Assembly (NCBI GenBank): GCA_041495845.1
Contig: JBGQDM010000011.1
Span: 1-48,863, forward strand
From: JBGQDM01 sp041495845
GTDB lineage: Bacteria > Acidobacteriota > Terriglobia > Terriglobales > Acidobacteriaceae
Length of the DNA stretch: 48,863 nt
Reading direction: 5' to 3'
The first letter of the stretch is position 1. Each line of letters begins with the position of its first letter. This document shows positions 41,146 to 48,863 of this stretch, piece after piece. The notes under the pieces were generated by a model, which made no database searches, was not told the DNA's origin, and saw only the letters and a program-made list of their open reading frames with translations. Made by a program: the position numbers and the translations under genes.

Positions 41146-43892
41146 CCGAAACATGTGCCGACAGGATCATCATCGAACTTTCCATCAATTATTGTGCTTG
41201 GTGGCGTAGAGAAGCTCTGAAAACCCGGCTTAGGTACACCGTTCACTGTTACATGTTCTTGAGGCGTAACTCCGCTGAGCTGCATCGGACTACCATTCTG
41301 ATCCAATACCTGGTAATGGACAGTGAAGAACTGTCCGCCCGCACCTGTTGCACAACCACCATCAGTGGAGTTGGCACTATTGGATCCGAAGAAAGTTGGA
41401 ACCTGGACAAAGAACGTCTTCGAATTGCTGATGCCGCCAGCAGTCGAAACAGTGACTGCGTGATTCCCCCCGGTGGATGAGCTATTGGCTAACACGAAGT
41501 CAGCTACCACTTGAGTTAAACTTCTGGAAACGTAGGTAATTGAAATGCCGGACCCCGCAGACACGGCTGCGTACGGGCCAAGATGAGAACCTGAGATCGT
41601 GACCCGCACTGATGTCCCCACAAGCCCCTGCACAGGTGAGATCCCGCTAATCGTCGGTGGCAGCGGATCCGGCGGCGGGCAATACCCGCACGGCAGGTCG
41701 GGGGGCACCGGGCCTTCGCCGCAGACGCAGCAGTTCAAGAACGCGTACTCTGCCGGAAGAAACATCCGATTCGCAGGCGCATAAAAATGCGTCCCACTCC
41801 CGCCGTATCCCTGTGCCGGGTGCAACAACCCCAGCCGGCTCAGCGCATCTTCAATCGCCGCGCCGGGCAGGACAATCTCGCTGCCACCCGCCATGCCGAA
41901 CGTTCCGTTGGCGAAACTCACACTGCCGTATTGGCTCACCCGGGTTCGCAACGCGCGCACCGTTGGTCCATCCTCGAACGTCGCACCAGAATTCCACCTC
42001 GAGCTAATGCTGATCGTCGAGTGCGCATCTGCCTGCTCCACCAGCGAGCGCTCGCCGGCGGCATACGCGTAGTGCAGCCGCTCGCCACTCGGCTGAATCA
42101 CCGCACTCAGGCGATTCAATCCATCGTACTCGAAACGATAAGTCCCTGATGGCATTTCCGCCCGAATGAGATTGTCGCTGTGGTCGTACTCGAAGCTCCG
42201 CTCACCCCCGTCATTGAGCGTGACCTTGCGCACTTCGTAGTCGTTGCCGATGGTCAGCGCTTCCCCGCGGGTGATTCCGCTGCTATCGACGCTGCGCGTC
42301 GCGCGCAGGTTGGCTGCGCTGTCATAGATGTAACGGGACCTGCGCCCGTCGCTGAAATCCAGCGTTTGCCTCAGTCCCAAAGCGTTGTATTTCATCATCG
42401 CGCGCAACCCGGAGTCGGCCCTTACTTCCGCGAGGCGGCCAGACGCGCTGTACCCGAAGGCCCGACCTTCACCATGCCCATCCACGATGTGGCGAATCAG
42501 GCCGTCGTTATCGTGAGACATTCTGATGACCATTTCACCGTCGGCAAACCGGGTAACATCCCCAGTGGGCGAGTATGCATACTTGTAGGATTCCTCCGCT
42601 TCATTTGCCGAAAGCACATTGCCTTTGCCATCAAAAGTAAAGGCGTGCTTGTTTCCGTCGCCGTACTTGATCCGCTGCAGTTCGCCGGTGGCCGAGTCGT
42701 ATTCATACCGGGCGGTCACCTCTGCACTCGCGGTTGTACTGCGCCGGAACAGAAGCCGGTGTTTGGTGTCGTACTCCATGGTGTGGATGAGGGTTCCGTT
42801 CAGCTTTACGGATGCCACATTCCGCGCCGTGTCCAGACCAACTGCCGATTCATCGCCCAGCGGGTTGACGACGCGAACCGTGATGCCGTCGGCATCCTGC
42901 CAGTAGCGGGCCATCAGATTTCTGCGGTCGGTCACGGAGGTCACCCGTTCCGCGTCATCGTAGTGATAGGAGATATGTCCCGACGGCAACTCCACGTCAC
43001 GAACTTTGCCGTCCTTGCCATAAAAGACCTTGAAATTCTGCCTGCCATCAGGGTCAGAAGCGCGGCACAGCAGACCACCGTCATCATAAGCGTAACTCCA
43101 CAGATTCCCGCCTGCGTCGACGCTTGCGCCAAGTCGCCCGCTTTTATCGTAGCGGTACTTAACTGCTCGTGCTTGCTCGTCCGTGACAGCAATGATTCGG
43201 CCCTGCGCGTTGCGGAGGAAGCGTACGATATGCCCGGTGTTTTCTATCTTGCTCAAGCTTTCGCCGAGATAGGTCAGACGGATGCTGTTGCCGTTGCGGT
43301 CGGTGACCCGCGTCAGACGATAAGCGGAGCCGATGAGCGTGAACTCCTTCTTGAGGCCAGTTCGGAATCGTGCGGCCAGCCTACTCTCCGACAGACGATT
43401 CAACTCGGAAACATCCGATGGAAAATCGCGCTCCAGAACGAAACTGCTGCCAGTGGCAACAAAGCGAATCTCACTTCCGGTATCATCCGTCAGAGTGGCC
43501 ACGCCGCGCTGTAGCGTTATTGTCTCGGTCGCAGAGAGCTTCCAGCCGACGCCAAAATCGGCACTTCCACCGCCCGCCGAGTCGTAGATTCTGGCCGCCA
43601 TGACCGGTAACCGGCCCACCGTCACGAGATCGCGTCTGACAAATGTAAGATTTCCTGTCCCGACGTTTACCCAGTTGACCTGTACACCGTGGAAAACGGA
43701 TTGCTGATTCTCGAAATAGACGTTGGCGCGCCTGCGGTTGCTGAACTCAGCCAGAAATCGGGCGTAGGGAAGCACTTTTGCAGCATCGTCTTCCACGGCG
43801 CTTGCCGCCCGAAGTGACCGAGGCCCAGGAAGGACCGTCAGATCAAGGGCGAGGAGAAGAAAAAAGGTGAGCGCGGCAGCGGTTCGCTTCAT
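41034..43892 (-). CDS. RHS/YD-repeat surface protein with C-terminal TIG domain, frameshifted
   Basis: A 952-residue reading frame beginning with a signal peptide (ALTFFLLLALDLTVLPGPRS) and GGAG seven bases before ATG 43892. About 650 residues of RHS/YD repeats follow (for example VKYRYDKSGRLGASVDAGGN, YEYDSATGELQRIKYGDGN, FEYDGLNRLSAVIQPSGE), which fold as a cocoon-like shell. Then comes a Cys/Pro-rich linker (LNCCVCGEGPVPPDLPCGYC), an IPT/TIG immunoglobulin-like domain (ISGISPVQGLVGTSVRVTIS) and a beta-rich end. No toxin domain is seen, so it looks like a surface structure protein rather than a polymorphic toxin. The last residues are altered by a frameshift at eight G (41138-41145). Confidence 0.84.
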   Translation of the reverse strand: MKRTAAALTFFLLLALDLTVLPGPRSLRAASAVEDDAAKVLPYARFLAEFSNRRRANVYFENQQSVFHGVQVNWVNVGTGNLTFVRRDLVTVGRLPVMAARIYDSAGGGSADFGVGWKLSATETITLQRGVATLTDDTGSEIRFVATGSSFVLERDFPSDVSELNRLSESRLAARFRTGLKKEFTLIGSAYRLTRVTDRNGNSIRLTYLGESLSKIENTGHIVRFLRNAQGRIIAVTDEQARAVKYRYDKSGRLGASVDAGGNLWSYAYDDGGLLCRASDPDGRQNFKVFYGKDGKVRDVELPSGHISYHYDDAERVTSVTDRRNLMARYWQDADGITVRVVNPLGDESAVGLDTARNVASVKLNGTLIHTMEYDTKHRLLFRRSTTASAEVTARYEYDSATGELQRIKYGDGNKHAFTFDGKGNVLSANEAEESYKYAYSPTGDVTRFADGEMVIRMSHDNDGLIRHIVDGHGEGRAFGYSASGRLAEVRADSGLRAMMKYNALGLRQTLDFSDGRRSRYIYDSAANLRATRSVDSSGITRGEALTIGNDYEVRKVTLNDGGERSFEYDHSDNLIRAEMPSGTYRFEYDGLNRLSAVIQPSGERLHYAYAAGERSLVEQADAHSTISISSRWNSGATFEDGPTVRALRTRVSQYGSVSFANGTFGMAGGSEIVLPGAAIEDALSRLGLLHPAQGYGGSGTHFYAPANRMFLPAEYAFLNCCVCGEGPVPPDLPCGYCPPPDPLPPTISGISPVQGLVGTSVRVTISGSHLGPYAAVSAGSGISITYVSRSLTQVVADFVLANSSSTGGNHAVTVSTAGGISNSKTFFVQVPTFFGSNSANSTDGGCATGAGGQFFTVHYQVLDQNGSPMQLSGVTPQEHVTVNGVPKPGFQSFSTPPSTIIDGKFDDDPVGTCFGPPQAADKYLRLWHSGFPGDARRGHLSDSNNNQSERL

Positions 43893-44134
43893 GGGTACAC
43901 TCCATAGGTCGAACGGGGGCCCGAGTGCCGCGAATCCTAGTTGCGGAGGCAGAGCATGTCGAGACAATTGTTCTGGTCCAGACGCTCCCGAAAGCAAAAT
44001 AACAGCGAGTTACTGCTGACTTCTACGCCCGTAGCGACCCCGGGAAGGAAAGGTTGCCGACCAGGTAACGCAGACCGTGGAAGGGGCGCTGTCTCCCATA
44101 CGCAGTAAAGGAGTGCAGGTGCAAACCGGGGAAA

Positions 44135-44152
44135 TTTGCACTAATTTTGCAC
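44135..44152. repeat. 18-bp internal repeat, right copy
   Basis: TTTGCACTAATTTTGCAC, identical to 39395-39412 and in the same orientation. It lies 88 bp inside the right 38-bp repeat, in non-coding sequence. Arm-type binding sites or duplicated recombinase 3' sequence are both possible. Confidence 0.6.
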
Positions 44153-44206
44153 TAATGCCGCCAAACCGGGCCACTTTCAACCTAACCAAACCTAACGCAA
44201 ATCACA

Positions 44207-44233
44207 CAAAAATATAGCCCGGCAAGGCCGGGC
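44207..44233 (-). terminator. Hairpin with T tract after the truncated tRNA copy
   Basis: GCCCGGC (44217-44223) and GCCGGGC (44227-44233) form a seven-bp GC stem with a three-base loop. On the minus strand the stem is followed by TATATTTTTG. It would end any transcript entering the island from the right, through the truncated tRNA copy. Confidence 0.5.
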
Positions 44234-44239
44234 CAGTGT

Positions 44240-44277
<38 letters not shown>

Positions 44278-44338
44278 ATCTTGCGGAAACGCAGCCTATG
44301 CAGCGCGTGCCGCCCCGGGCCGACGGGTGGGTTCCCGG

Positions 44339-44367
44339 AGTATGGCCTAACTTTGTGAGTTTAACAA
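44339..44367 (-). promoter_or_regulatory. Candidate original promoter of tRNA-Lys
   Basis: On the minus strand TTGTTA (44362-44367) and CATACT (44339-44344) are 17 bp apart, followed by a GC-rich stretch, about 55 bases before the truncated tRNA copy. It may have driven the tRNA before the island inserted. If so, the intact tRNA at 39342 now needs another promoter. Confidence 0.35.
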
Positions 44368-44530
44368 ACGCTTTCTCTGGTAGCAAATGCCGCGGTTCGC
44401 CGCATGCACTGGCACCGACCTCTTCTGCGGCCGGCTGGAACGCTTGGGCCACAAGAAAGTTGCGCGGCTCGCTTGCTCCGCATTCCTCCGCGGACGCTTC
44501 GGCGATTTTTCACGGTGAAGAGTTCTTGGC

Positions 44531-44869
44531 TTAGCGCGACGAATCCGCGGCGAACGGATGCACGCTGGCTTCGGCAGCGGAAACTACGGGCCGCCGCGGT
44601 GGCAAGCCGCTGGCTTGTGGCAGCGTGCGTTCCAGGATGCCGATGACCGGCGCATCCACACCGTGCGGCATCATGACAAAATGTTGGCGCGCACACAGCG
44701 CTTCCACTCGCGCCTGCACGCGGCGGCTGAGCACCATCTGCGGCAGTGTCGAGAAATGACGGAACACCCACAAAAACTGCACGCGTTCTCTGAAGGAGAG
44801 ACGCAGGTAGCGCGGTCCGACTGGTGTCGCGATCTGCAGAACACCGCCGGCCAGTTTTTCCATCCACAT
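44531..44869 (-). CDS. Small protein of unknown function
   Basis: A 112-residue protein beginning MWMEKLAGGVLQIATPVG, with a well-formed basic/aromatic middle (YLRLSFRERVQFLWVFRHF, MVLSRRVQARVEALC) that looks like a real soluble or peripheral protein. The C-terminal third is Pro/Ala-rich. No family was recognised. AGGTGG lies about 10 bases before ATG 44869; the frame opens at 44911. It stands alone between the island and the second Oar-like receptor, with GTTGAGACAAC 19 bp upstream of its start. Confidence 0.58.
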   Translation of the reverse strand: MWMEKLAGGVLQIATPVGPRYLRLSFRERVQFLWVFRHFSTLPQMVLSRRVQARVEALCARQHFVMMPHGVDAPVIGILERTLPQASGLPPRRPVVSAAEASVHPFAADSSR

Positions 44870-44887
44870 GGTTAGGGCCCACCTACG

Positions 44888-44898
44888 TTGAGACAACG
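44888..44898. repeat. GTTGAGACAAC repeat, copy 2
   Basis: Identical to 39126-39136 and 45035-45045. It lies just upstream of the 112-residue protein gene (minus), where an operator could act. The arms extend by one base here (CGTTG/CAACG). Confidence 0.5.
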
Positions 44899-45034
44899 CA
44901 CCTGACAGCACCGCATTGGCCAGAGCCGCGTATTATTGCACCAATTCCGAGGCACGCAAGGGAAATTTACGCTAAAAACGCAGGTTCGGGTTAATCGGAA
45001 GGACGTGGGGAGAGCTGCGCCTTTTTTGACGCAA

Positions 45035-45045
45035 GTTGAGACAAC
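45035..45045. repeat. GTTGAGACAAC repeat, copy 3
   Basis: The most symmetrical copy: AAGTTG-AGA-CAACTT, with six-bp arms. It lies between the terminator of the second Oar-like receptor and the 112-residue protein gene. Confidence 0.5.
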
Positions 45046-45069
45046 TTCCCGAGCCAGGAGCAGGCACAG

Positions 45070-45098
45070 AAAAAGGCCCCTCTCTCGCGAGAGGGGCC
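45070..45098 (-). terminator. Intrinsic terminator of the second Oar-like receptor
   Basis: A perfect 10-bp stem (GGCCCCTCTC at 45075-45084 with GAGAGGGGCC at 45089-45098) and a TCGC loop, followed on the minus strand by five T residues (45074-45070). It lies 20 bp after the receptor stop codon. Confidence 0.88.
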
Positions 45099-45117
45099 CG
45101 GAAAACGCCGGCGCAGC

Positions 45118-48100
45118 CTAGAACTTGAGGCGCAGCGCCAACTGGATGTTGCGCGAACCGCCTCCGCCCAGGAAAGGATTGCCGATACCCACATCGGGGG
45201 TTGCCAGCGCCGGTAAGAAGCCGACACCACGGCGATAGTCGGGATTGGGTGTCACACCGTCTGAGAGGAACCTGTCCTGAATTCCGTTGAAACTCCAGTC
45301 GGCCACGAAGTTCGGTAGGAGCGGGTTGGCGAAGTTCGGATGGTTGAAAATGTTGAAGAAATCCGCCCGGAACTGCAGCTCCACTCTCTCGCCCAGCTTG
45401 GTGCTCTTGGCAATGGCGAAATCTAGATTGCGGAAATCCGGACCGACAAACTGGTTCCGGCGCTCGTTGCCAAAGTGTGCGCCAGCATTGCAGGTGGTGT
45501 TAGGCACGTCCAAGTCCACGCATGGAGCCTGGAAGGCCACCAGGTTGAGCAGTTTGAGCGGACCGCCGGTGCCAGCCAGCGGGTCGCCCACGATGTCTGG
45601 CCGCTCGAGGAACTCGTTGGTGTTGTTAATGCCGTCCAGCGTCAATACGTGGTAGGGCTGTCCGCTGGAAAAACGCAGGATCCCGTTTAAGCTCCAACCG
45701 GAGGTGAGCAGCGGCATCCGATTGGACTTGGGCAGGTCGTAGGTGAAGTCCAAGGTGAAGCGCTTGCGGCTGTCAAAGTTGGAACTGGCCTTCTCCGCCC
45801 GCGGATTCAGGCTGTTGTCGGGTTGGGCGGCGTTGGGCACGTAGTCTTCGCCGTCGCTGGCATCGTCGATCGCATGCGACCAGGTATAGCTCACCTGCGA
45901 GCTCAACCCGTGCCAGGTCTTCACGCGCAGCGTGGCTTGGAGGGCGTTGTAGTTGGACGTCGCCGTGGACTCGAACTGGTTGACGATGTTGAAACCACCA
46001 AAGGGAAATGCACCGGTTGACGGATCGTGCTGGTTGAGGTCGCGGAAACGGAACAACTTCTTGCCGGTCGAACCCACATAGCCGATCTGCAGGGCCGCAT
46101 GGCCGCCTAGGTCCTGTTGGACGTTTACGTTGTAGTTCTGGATGTAGGGTGTCCGAATGTTAGGCGCCACCGTCCAGGCATCTGTCGTGGGTGCGAAATC
46201 CGTAAAGATGGGCACACCGTCCTGGATGGGGCTGCCCGTCACTGTCCCGGACAGCAGCGCCCGCGGCCCAATGCCGTTGTAGGCCGGGCCGGGGTTGAAT
46301 GTGTTAAACGGGAAATGGCCAATGAAGAAGTCCTGCGAGAAAGCGTCGTAGTAGAGGCCCCAGCCGCCACGAACCACGGTCTTGCCGCTGCCGAACACGT
46401 CATAGGCGAAGCCGATACGCGGGGAGAAATTGTTGTAGTCCTTCGGGTACAAGCTCGAAGGCCCACCCGCCGCCCCCACCCGCACCAGAGACTGCGTCTT
46501 GGTATCGAAGAGGCTGAACAGGTTCTGCTTTTCTCCGATCACGCCGTAGTAGTCCCAGCGCACGCCGTAGTTCAGCGTCAGTTTGCGCGAGAAGCGGAAA
46601 TTGTCCTGCAGGTAAAAGCTCTGGTTGTTCTGGAATGTGTCTCGGCGTGCGTCACCCGCGAATTGCAGGGCTGAGCCGGTAATGTCGCCGAACAAAAAAT
46701 CAGAAAAGTTGCTGAACTTGAAACGGCTGCGATAGCCCAGGTCGTAAAACTGCGAAATCGAGGTGCGCCGGTATTCGTAACCGAACTTCCAATTGTGCTT
46801 GCCGGCGTTGTAGGCAAGGTTGGTGAAGTACTGCCAGTTCACGTCGAAGCGGTGCCTTGGGATCGAGTTATTCGCACCGATCGTGCTGGTTCCATCGCCG
46901 AAACGGATCACGGGCAGACCGAAATCCCGAGGCGTGAGGCCGTCGCTCGAAACCAATCCGATCGTCCTGGGATCAAAGCTCTTGTCCTCGGGGAAGAAGC
47001 CTTCCGCGAAGCGGTTCCAGCCGCCGCGCACTTCCAACACCAGTTTCGGCGAGAGGAGATGGACAGCGGACAACGAAATCAGTTGCACGCGGGTCGGCGT
47101 GATGGTGTTAAACCCGGGCACGGTGCTGCCCGCGCCCAGGGCCAGCGGGAAGCTCTGGTCGCTGTCGCCGAAGAAATAACGGCCCGTGAAGAGGTCCTGC
47201 CGGTTATGCCCGAAGTGGTGGTCAATCTTGGCGATCGCGCTGTCCAGCCGATTGCTGAAAGGATCCACTACCTGGATGGAGGCGGGGAACAGATCGGGCG
47301 TCCCGACCGGATACACGCCGCCCGGAACCTTCCACGGATTCCGGTCCAGTAAGCTCTGGATCACCGAATTGATGCACACCGGCGGGGGAACACCGCCCGC
47401 CACTCCACCCGGATTCCTGGCAGCGCAATTACTGTTGAAGTCATTGAACATGGCCTGCGTGGGCACGTTCTCGATATTCGGCAGACCACCCGTCTCGCGC
47501 TGGCCTTCATAGGCGAGGAAAAAGAACGTGCGGTCCTTGATCACTGGGCCGCCGAGGGAGCCGCCAAACTGGTTATTGTGGAAGCTGTTCTTCGGGTTGG
47601 GGCTGGCGTTGAAGAAGTTGCGCGCATCCAGTCTGTCATTGCGGAAATCTTCAAACACCGTGCCGTGCAACTGGTTGGTGCCCGATTTGGTCACGATGTT
47701 GACCGTGGCGCCGGAGTTGCGGCCGTACTCCGCTTCGGTGTTGGAGAGGATGCCGACGTTCTCCAGCGCATCCACCGGGAGAATCGTGGCTGGCGTGCCG
47801 AACACACCGGCTTCGTTGATGGCCGGGTCGTTGCGGTAGCCGTCGTTCATGTCGGTGCCGTCAAGCAGGTAGTTGTTGGCGCGGCCGCGGTTGCCGTTAA
47901 TGGAGAAAATGCCGAATGATCCGGGCGCGTCGTTCACCGAACTGGGATCGGCATTGGAGCCAGGCACCAGCGTCAGCAGCTTGGTAAAGTCGCGTCCGTT
48001 GATGGGCAGGTTGGCCGCGCGCTCGGCTTCGATGGTGCCGCCGATGGTATTGCCGGTGGTCTCAATCAGTGGCAACTCGGCGGTCACTTCCACCGTCTGC

Positions 48101-48432
48101 TTCACTTCGCCAGGAGTCAGCGTGAGGTTGGCGCGGGAGGAGATGGTGACCGTCACGGTCACGCCTTTGAGCGTCTGCGTACGGAATCCCGTCTTGGTGG
48201 CGGTCACGTTATACATCCCCAAGGGCAATTCCGTGACCGCATAGTTGCCGTCCGCATCGGTATCGACGGTGCGGGTCAGGCCCGTGTCCGGGCTGGCCAC
48301 CGTCACTTGCGCGCCGGCTACGGCCGCGCCACTGCTATCGCTGACCGTACCTTGAATGCCTCCGCGAAACGTCTGCGCCGACAAGGCCGCCGCAAACACC
48401 AGCAGGAAAGCCACCAGCATCCGTACTCTCAT
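45118..48432 (-). CDS. Oar-like TonB-dependent receptor, carboxypeptidase-regulatory domain
   Basis: A 1104-residue outer-membrane protein. Signal peptide (MLVAFLLVFAAALSAQ), then a CarboxypepD_reg domain (GIQGTVSDSSGAAVAGAQVT, residues ~25-110), plug region (LPINGRDFTKLLTLVPGSN, FSINGNRGRANNYLLDGTDM, ATVNIVTKSGTNQLHG) and a large beta-barrel ending NIQLALRLKF with terminal Phe. It resembles the receptor at 24717-28391 in order of domains but differs in sequence, so the two are paralogues. ATG 48432 follows AAAGGAGA at ideal spacing; a TTG at 48438 is unlikely. It is a single-gene unit, with its own promoter and strong terminator. Ligand unknown. Confidence 0.91.
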   Translation of the reverse strand: MRVRMLVAFLLVFAAALSAQTFRGGIQGTVSDSSGAAVAGAQVTVASPDTGLTRTVDTDADGNYAVTELPLGMYNVTATKTGFRTQTLKGVTVTVTISSRANLTLTPGEVKQTVEVTAELPLIETTGNTIGGTIEAERAANLPINGRDFTKLLTLVPGSNADPSSVNDAPGSFGIFSINGNRGRANNYLLDGTDMNDGYRNDPAINEAGVFGTPATILPVDALENVGILSNTEAEYGRNSGATVNIVTKSGTNQLHGTVFEDFRNDRLDARNFFNASPNPKNSFHNNQFGGSLGGPVIKDRTFFFLAYEGQRETGGLPNIENVPTQAMFNDFNSNCAARNPGGVAGGVPPPVCINSVIQSLLDRNPWKVPGGVYPVGTPDLFPASIQVVDPFSNRLDSAIAKIDHHFGHNRQDLFTGRYFFGDSDQSFPLALGAGSTVPGFNTITPTRVQLISLSAVHLLSPKLVLEVRGGWNRFAEGFFPEDKSFDPRTIGLVSSDGLTPRDFGLPVIRFGDGTSTIGANNSIPRHRFDVNWQYFTNLAYNAGKHNWKFGYEYRRTSISQFYDLGYRSRFKFSNFSDFLFGDITGSALQFAGDARRDTFQNNQSFYLQDNFRFSRKLTLNYGVRWDYYGVIGEKQNLFSLFDTKTQSLVRVGAAGGPSSLYPKDYNNFSPRIGFAYDVFGSGKTVVRGGWGLYYDAFSQDFFIGHFPFNTFNPGPAYNGIGPRALLSGTVTGSPIQDGVPIFTDFAPTTDAWTVAPNIRTPYIQNYNVNVQQDLGGHAALQIGYVGSTGKKLFRFRDLNQHDPSTGAFPFGGFNIVNQFESTATSNYNALQATLRVKTWHGLSSQVSYTWSHAIDDASDGEDYVPNAAQPDNSLNPRAEKASSNFDSRKRFTLDFTYDLPKSNRMPLLTSGWSLNGILRFSSGQPYHVLTLDGINNTNEFLERPDIVGDPLAGTGGPLKLLNLVAFQAPCVDLDVPNTTCNAGAHFGNERRNQFVGPDFRNLDFAIAKSTKLGERVELQFRADFFNIFNHPNFANPLLPNFVADWSFNGIQDRFLSDGVTPNPDYRRGVGFLPALATPDVGIGNPFLGGGGSRNIQLALRLKF

Positions 48433-48513
48433 GGACAATCTCCTTTGATAACAACAACACGCCTTGGATGTGTACCGGGCGCGGCCCTGCCGTTTGCAGG
48501 CTTTCGCCTCAGA

Positions 48514-48519
48514 ATTATA
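48514..48519 (-). promoter_or_regulatory. Candidate -10 box of the second Oar-like receptor
   Basis: A perfect TATAAT on the minus strand about 80 bases before ATG 48432. The -35 position has no good match, so an activator or alternative sigma factor could be needed. It would give a leader of about 75 bases. Confidence 0.42.
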
Positions 48520-48625
48520 GCTCTATGTCTGAAAACTTCATCGTGGAACTGGGATTGGGAACAAGTATCGGCAATCCCTCTCGGCGACAAGAAGTTCCGA
48601 AGGTAACTGGTTGGTACCAGATTGG

Positions 48626-48863
48626 TTACGCCAAACTCGGGCGCTTGCGGTGCCAGCTGGTCTGGGTCTGGAACTGCTGCGCTGCCGCCAGTGCCTGGCT
48701 CTCCCCCAGCACCGGCGCAACGAACTGGATGCCGATGGGTAGGTTCTCCTTGCTGAAGCCGCAAGGCACGCTGGCCGCGGGTAAGCCGCAGAGATTGCCG
48801 ATTCCGCCCACCGGGTCGCCAAAGTCCAGTGAAGGGTCGTCGAGCGCGAGACTCAGCGGCGTC
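48626..48863 (-). CDS. Amidase (GatA-like family), C-terminal fragment
   Basis: The last 79 codons of an amidase-signature enzyme; the rest is beyond the right edge. The fragment reads LDDPSLDFGDPVGGIGNLCG, then LPAASVPCGFSKENLPIGIQ, FVAPVLGESQALAAAQQFQ and WHRKRP, closely following the C-terminus of GatA and related amidases. Whether it is the glutamyl-tRNA amidotransferase subunit A or a stand-alone amidase cannot be decided without the rest. It ends about 190 bp upstream of the second Oar-like receptor, on the same strand. Confidence 0.85.
   Translation of the reverse strand, partial: TPLSLALDDPSLDFGDPVGGIGNLCGLPAASVPCGFSKENLPIGIQFVAPVLGESQALAAAQQFQTQTSWHRKRPSLA

Larger units (their letters stand above)
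43893..44239. other. Right inner end of the island, no gene found
   Basis: About 350 bp upstream of the RHS gene. It holds the right copy of the 18-bp repeat (44135-44152) and a hairpin (44217-44233). A short stretch on the minus strand near 44150 translates as ISAKLVQ, similar to GAKLVQ in the integrase relic, which suggests a trace of recombinase sequence. Nothing else is recognisable. Confidence 0.5.

Noticed and set aside
42180..43514. 444-codon open frame on the plus strand
   Set aside because: It is antisense to the RHS gene, whose repeated codon pattern keeps the opposite strand open. The translation has no domain logic and no ribosome-binding site.
41034..43892. RHS gene as a polymorphic toxin with immunity gene
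   Set aside because: The C-terminus carries a TIG domain and no recognisable toxin fold, and the next gene encodes an exported HEAT-like protein instead of a small cytosolic immunity protein.
44361..44882. 173-codon minus-strand frame overlapping the 112-residue protein
   Set aside because: Composition is Arg/Ala/Cys-rich without structure, while the overlapping frame at 44531-44869 has a plausible protein sequence and a ribosome-binding site.

Overview
The window is GC-rich bacterial chromosome, most likely from an Acidobacteriota (Terriglobia-like) organism. The best evidence is two very large Oar-like outer-membrane receptors, each with an N-terminal carboxypeptidase-regulatory domain (24717-28391 and 45118-48432). 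Secreted TPR-CHAT, TIG-domain and RHS proteins and the general gene mix point the same way. The assignment is inference; there is no rRNA in the window.

Layout. 1-577: start of an acyl-CoA synthetase and a small membrane protein. 915-1793: PAP2 phosphatase. 1838-8095 (minus): a close-packed run of aldehyde dehydrogenase, Cys-rich small protein, LeuA-like DRE-TIM lyase, M20 peptidase and exported amidohydrolase; the last two overlap by 4 bp. 8380-9275 (plus): ECF sigma factor with translationally coupled anti-sigma factor. 9292-12844 (minus): PpiD-like foldase and MalQ. 12933-15617 (plus): secreted GH2 exo-glucosaminidase-like enzyme. 15637-17790: APC permease and an unknown protein. 18018-28391 (minus): Oar-like receptor, CMD-family protein, aminotransferase, exported amidohydrolase, cupin, ThrC, ThrB and an FNR-like regulator, with small gaps throughout. 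28581-33124: atypical SDR, IlvE, pseudouridine synthase and a polytopic membrane protein. 33331-36442: small secreted protein and a TPR-CHAT protease-like protein. 36401-38983 (minus): a second ECF sigma/anti-sigma pair with a TIG-domain exported protein.

39267-44277 is the most unusual part. An intact tRNA-Lys(CUU) lies at the left end, and a 38-bp exact copy of its 5' half lies at the right end. Between them are a tyrosine-recombinase C-terminal relic whose reading frame ends inside the tRNA, a degraded RHS fragment, two exported proteins of unknown function and an RHS/YD-repeat gene with a frameshift at a run of eight G. I interpret this as a decayed integrative island of about 4.9 kb that duplicated the 5' half of the tRNA rather than the usual 3' half. 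To its right are a small unknown protein, the second Oar-like receptor and the end of an amidase gene.

Starts were chosen from Shine-Dalgarno sequences, overlaps and signal peptides where visible. Function calls rest on motifs read by eye, without database searches.
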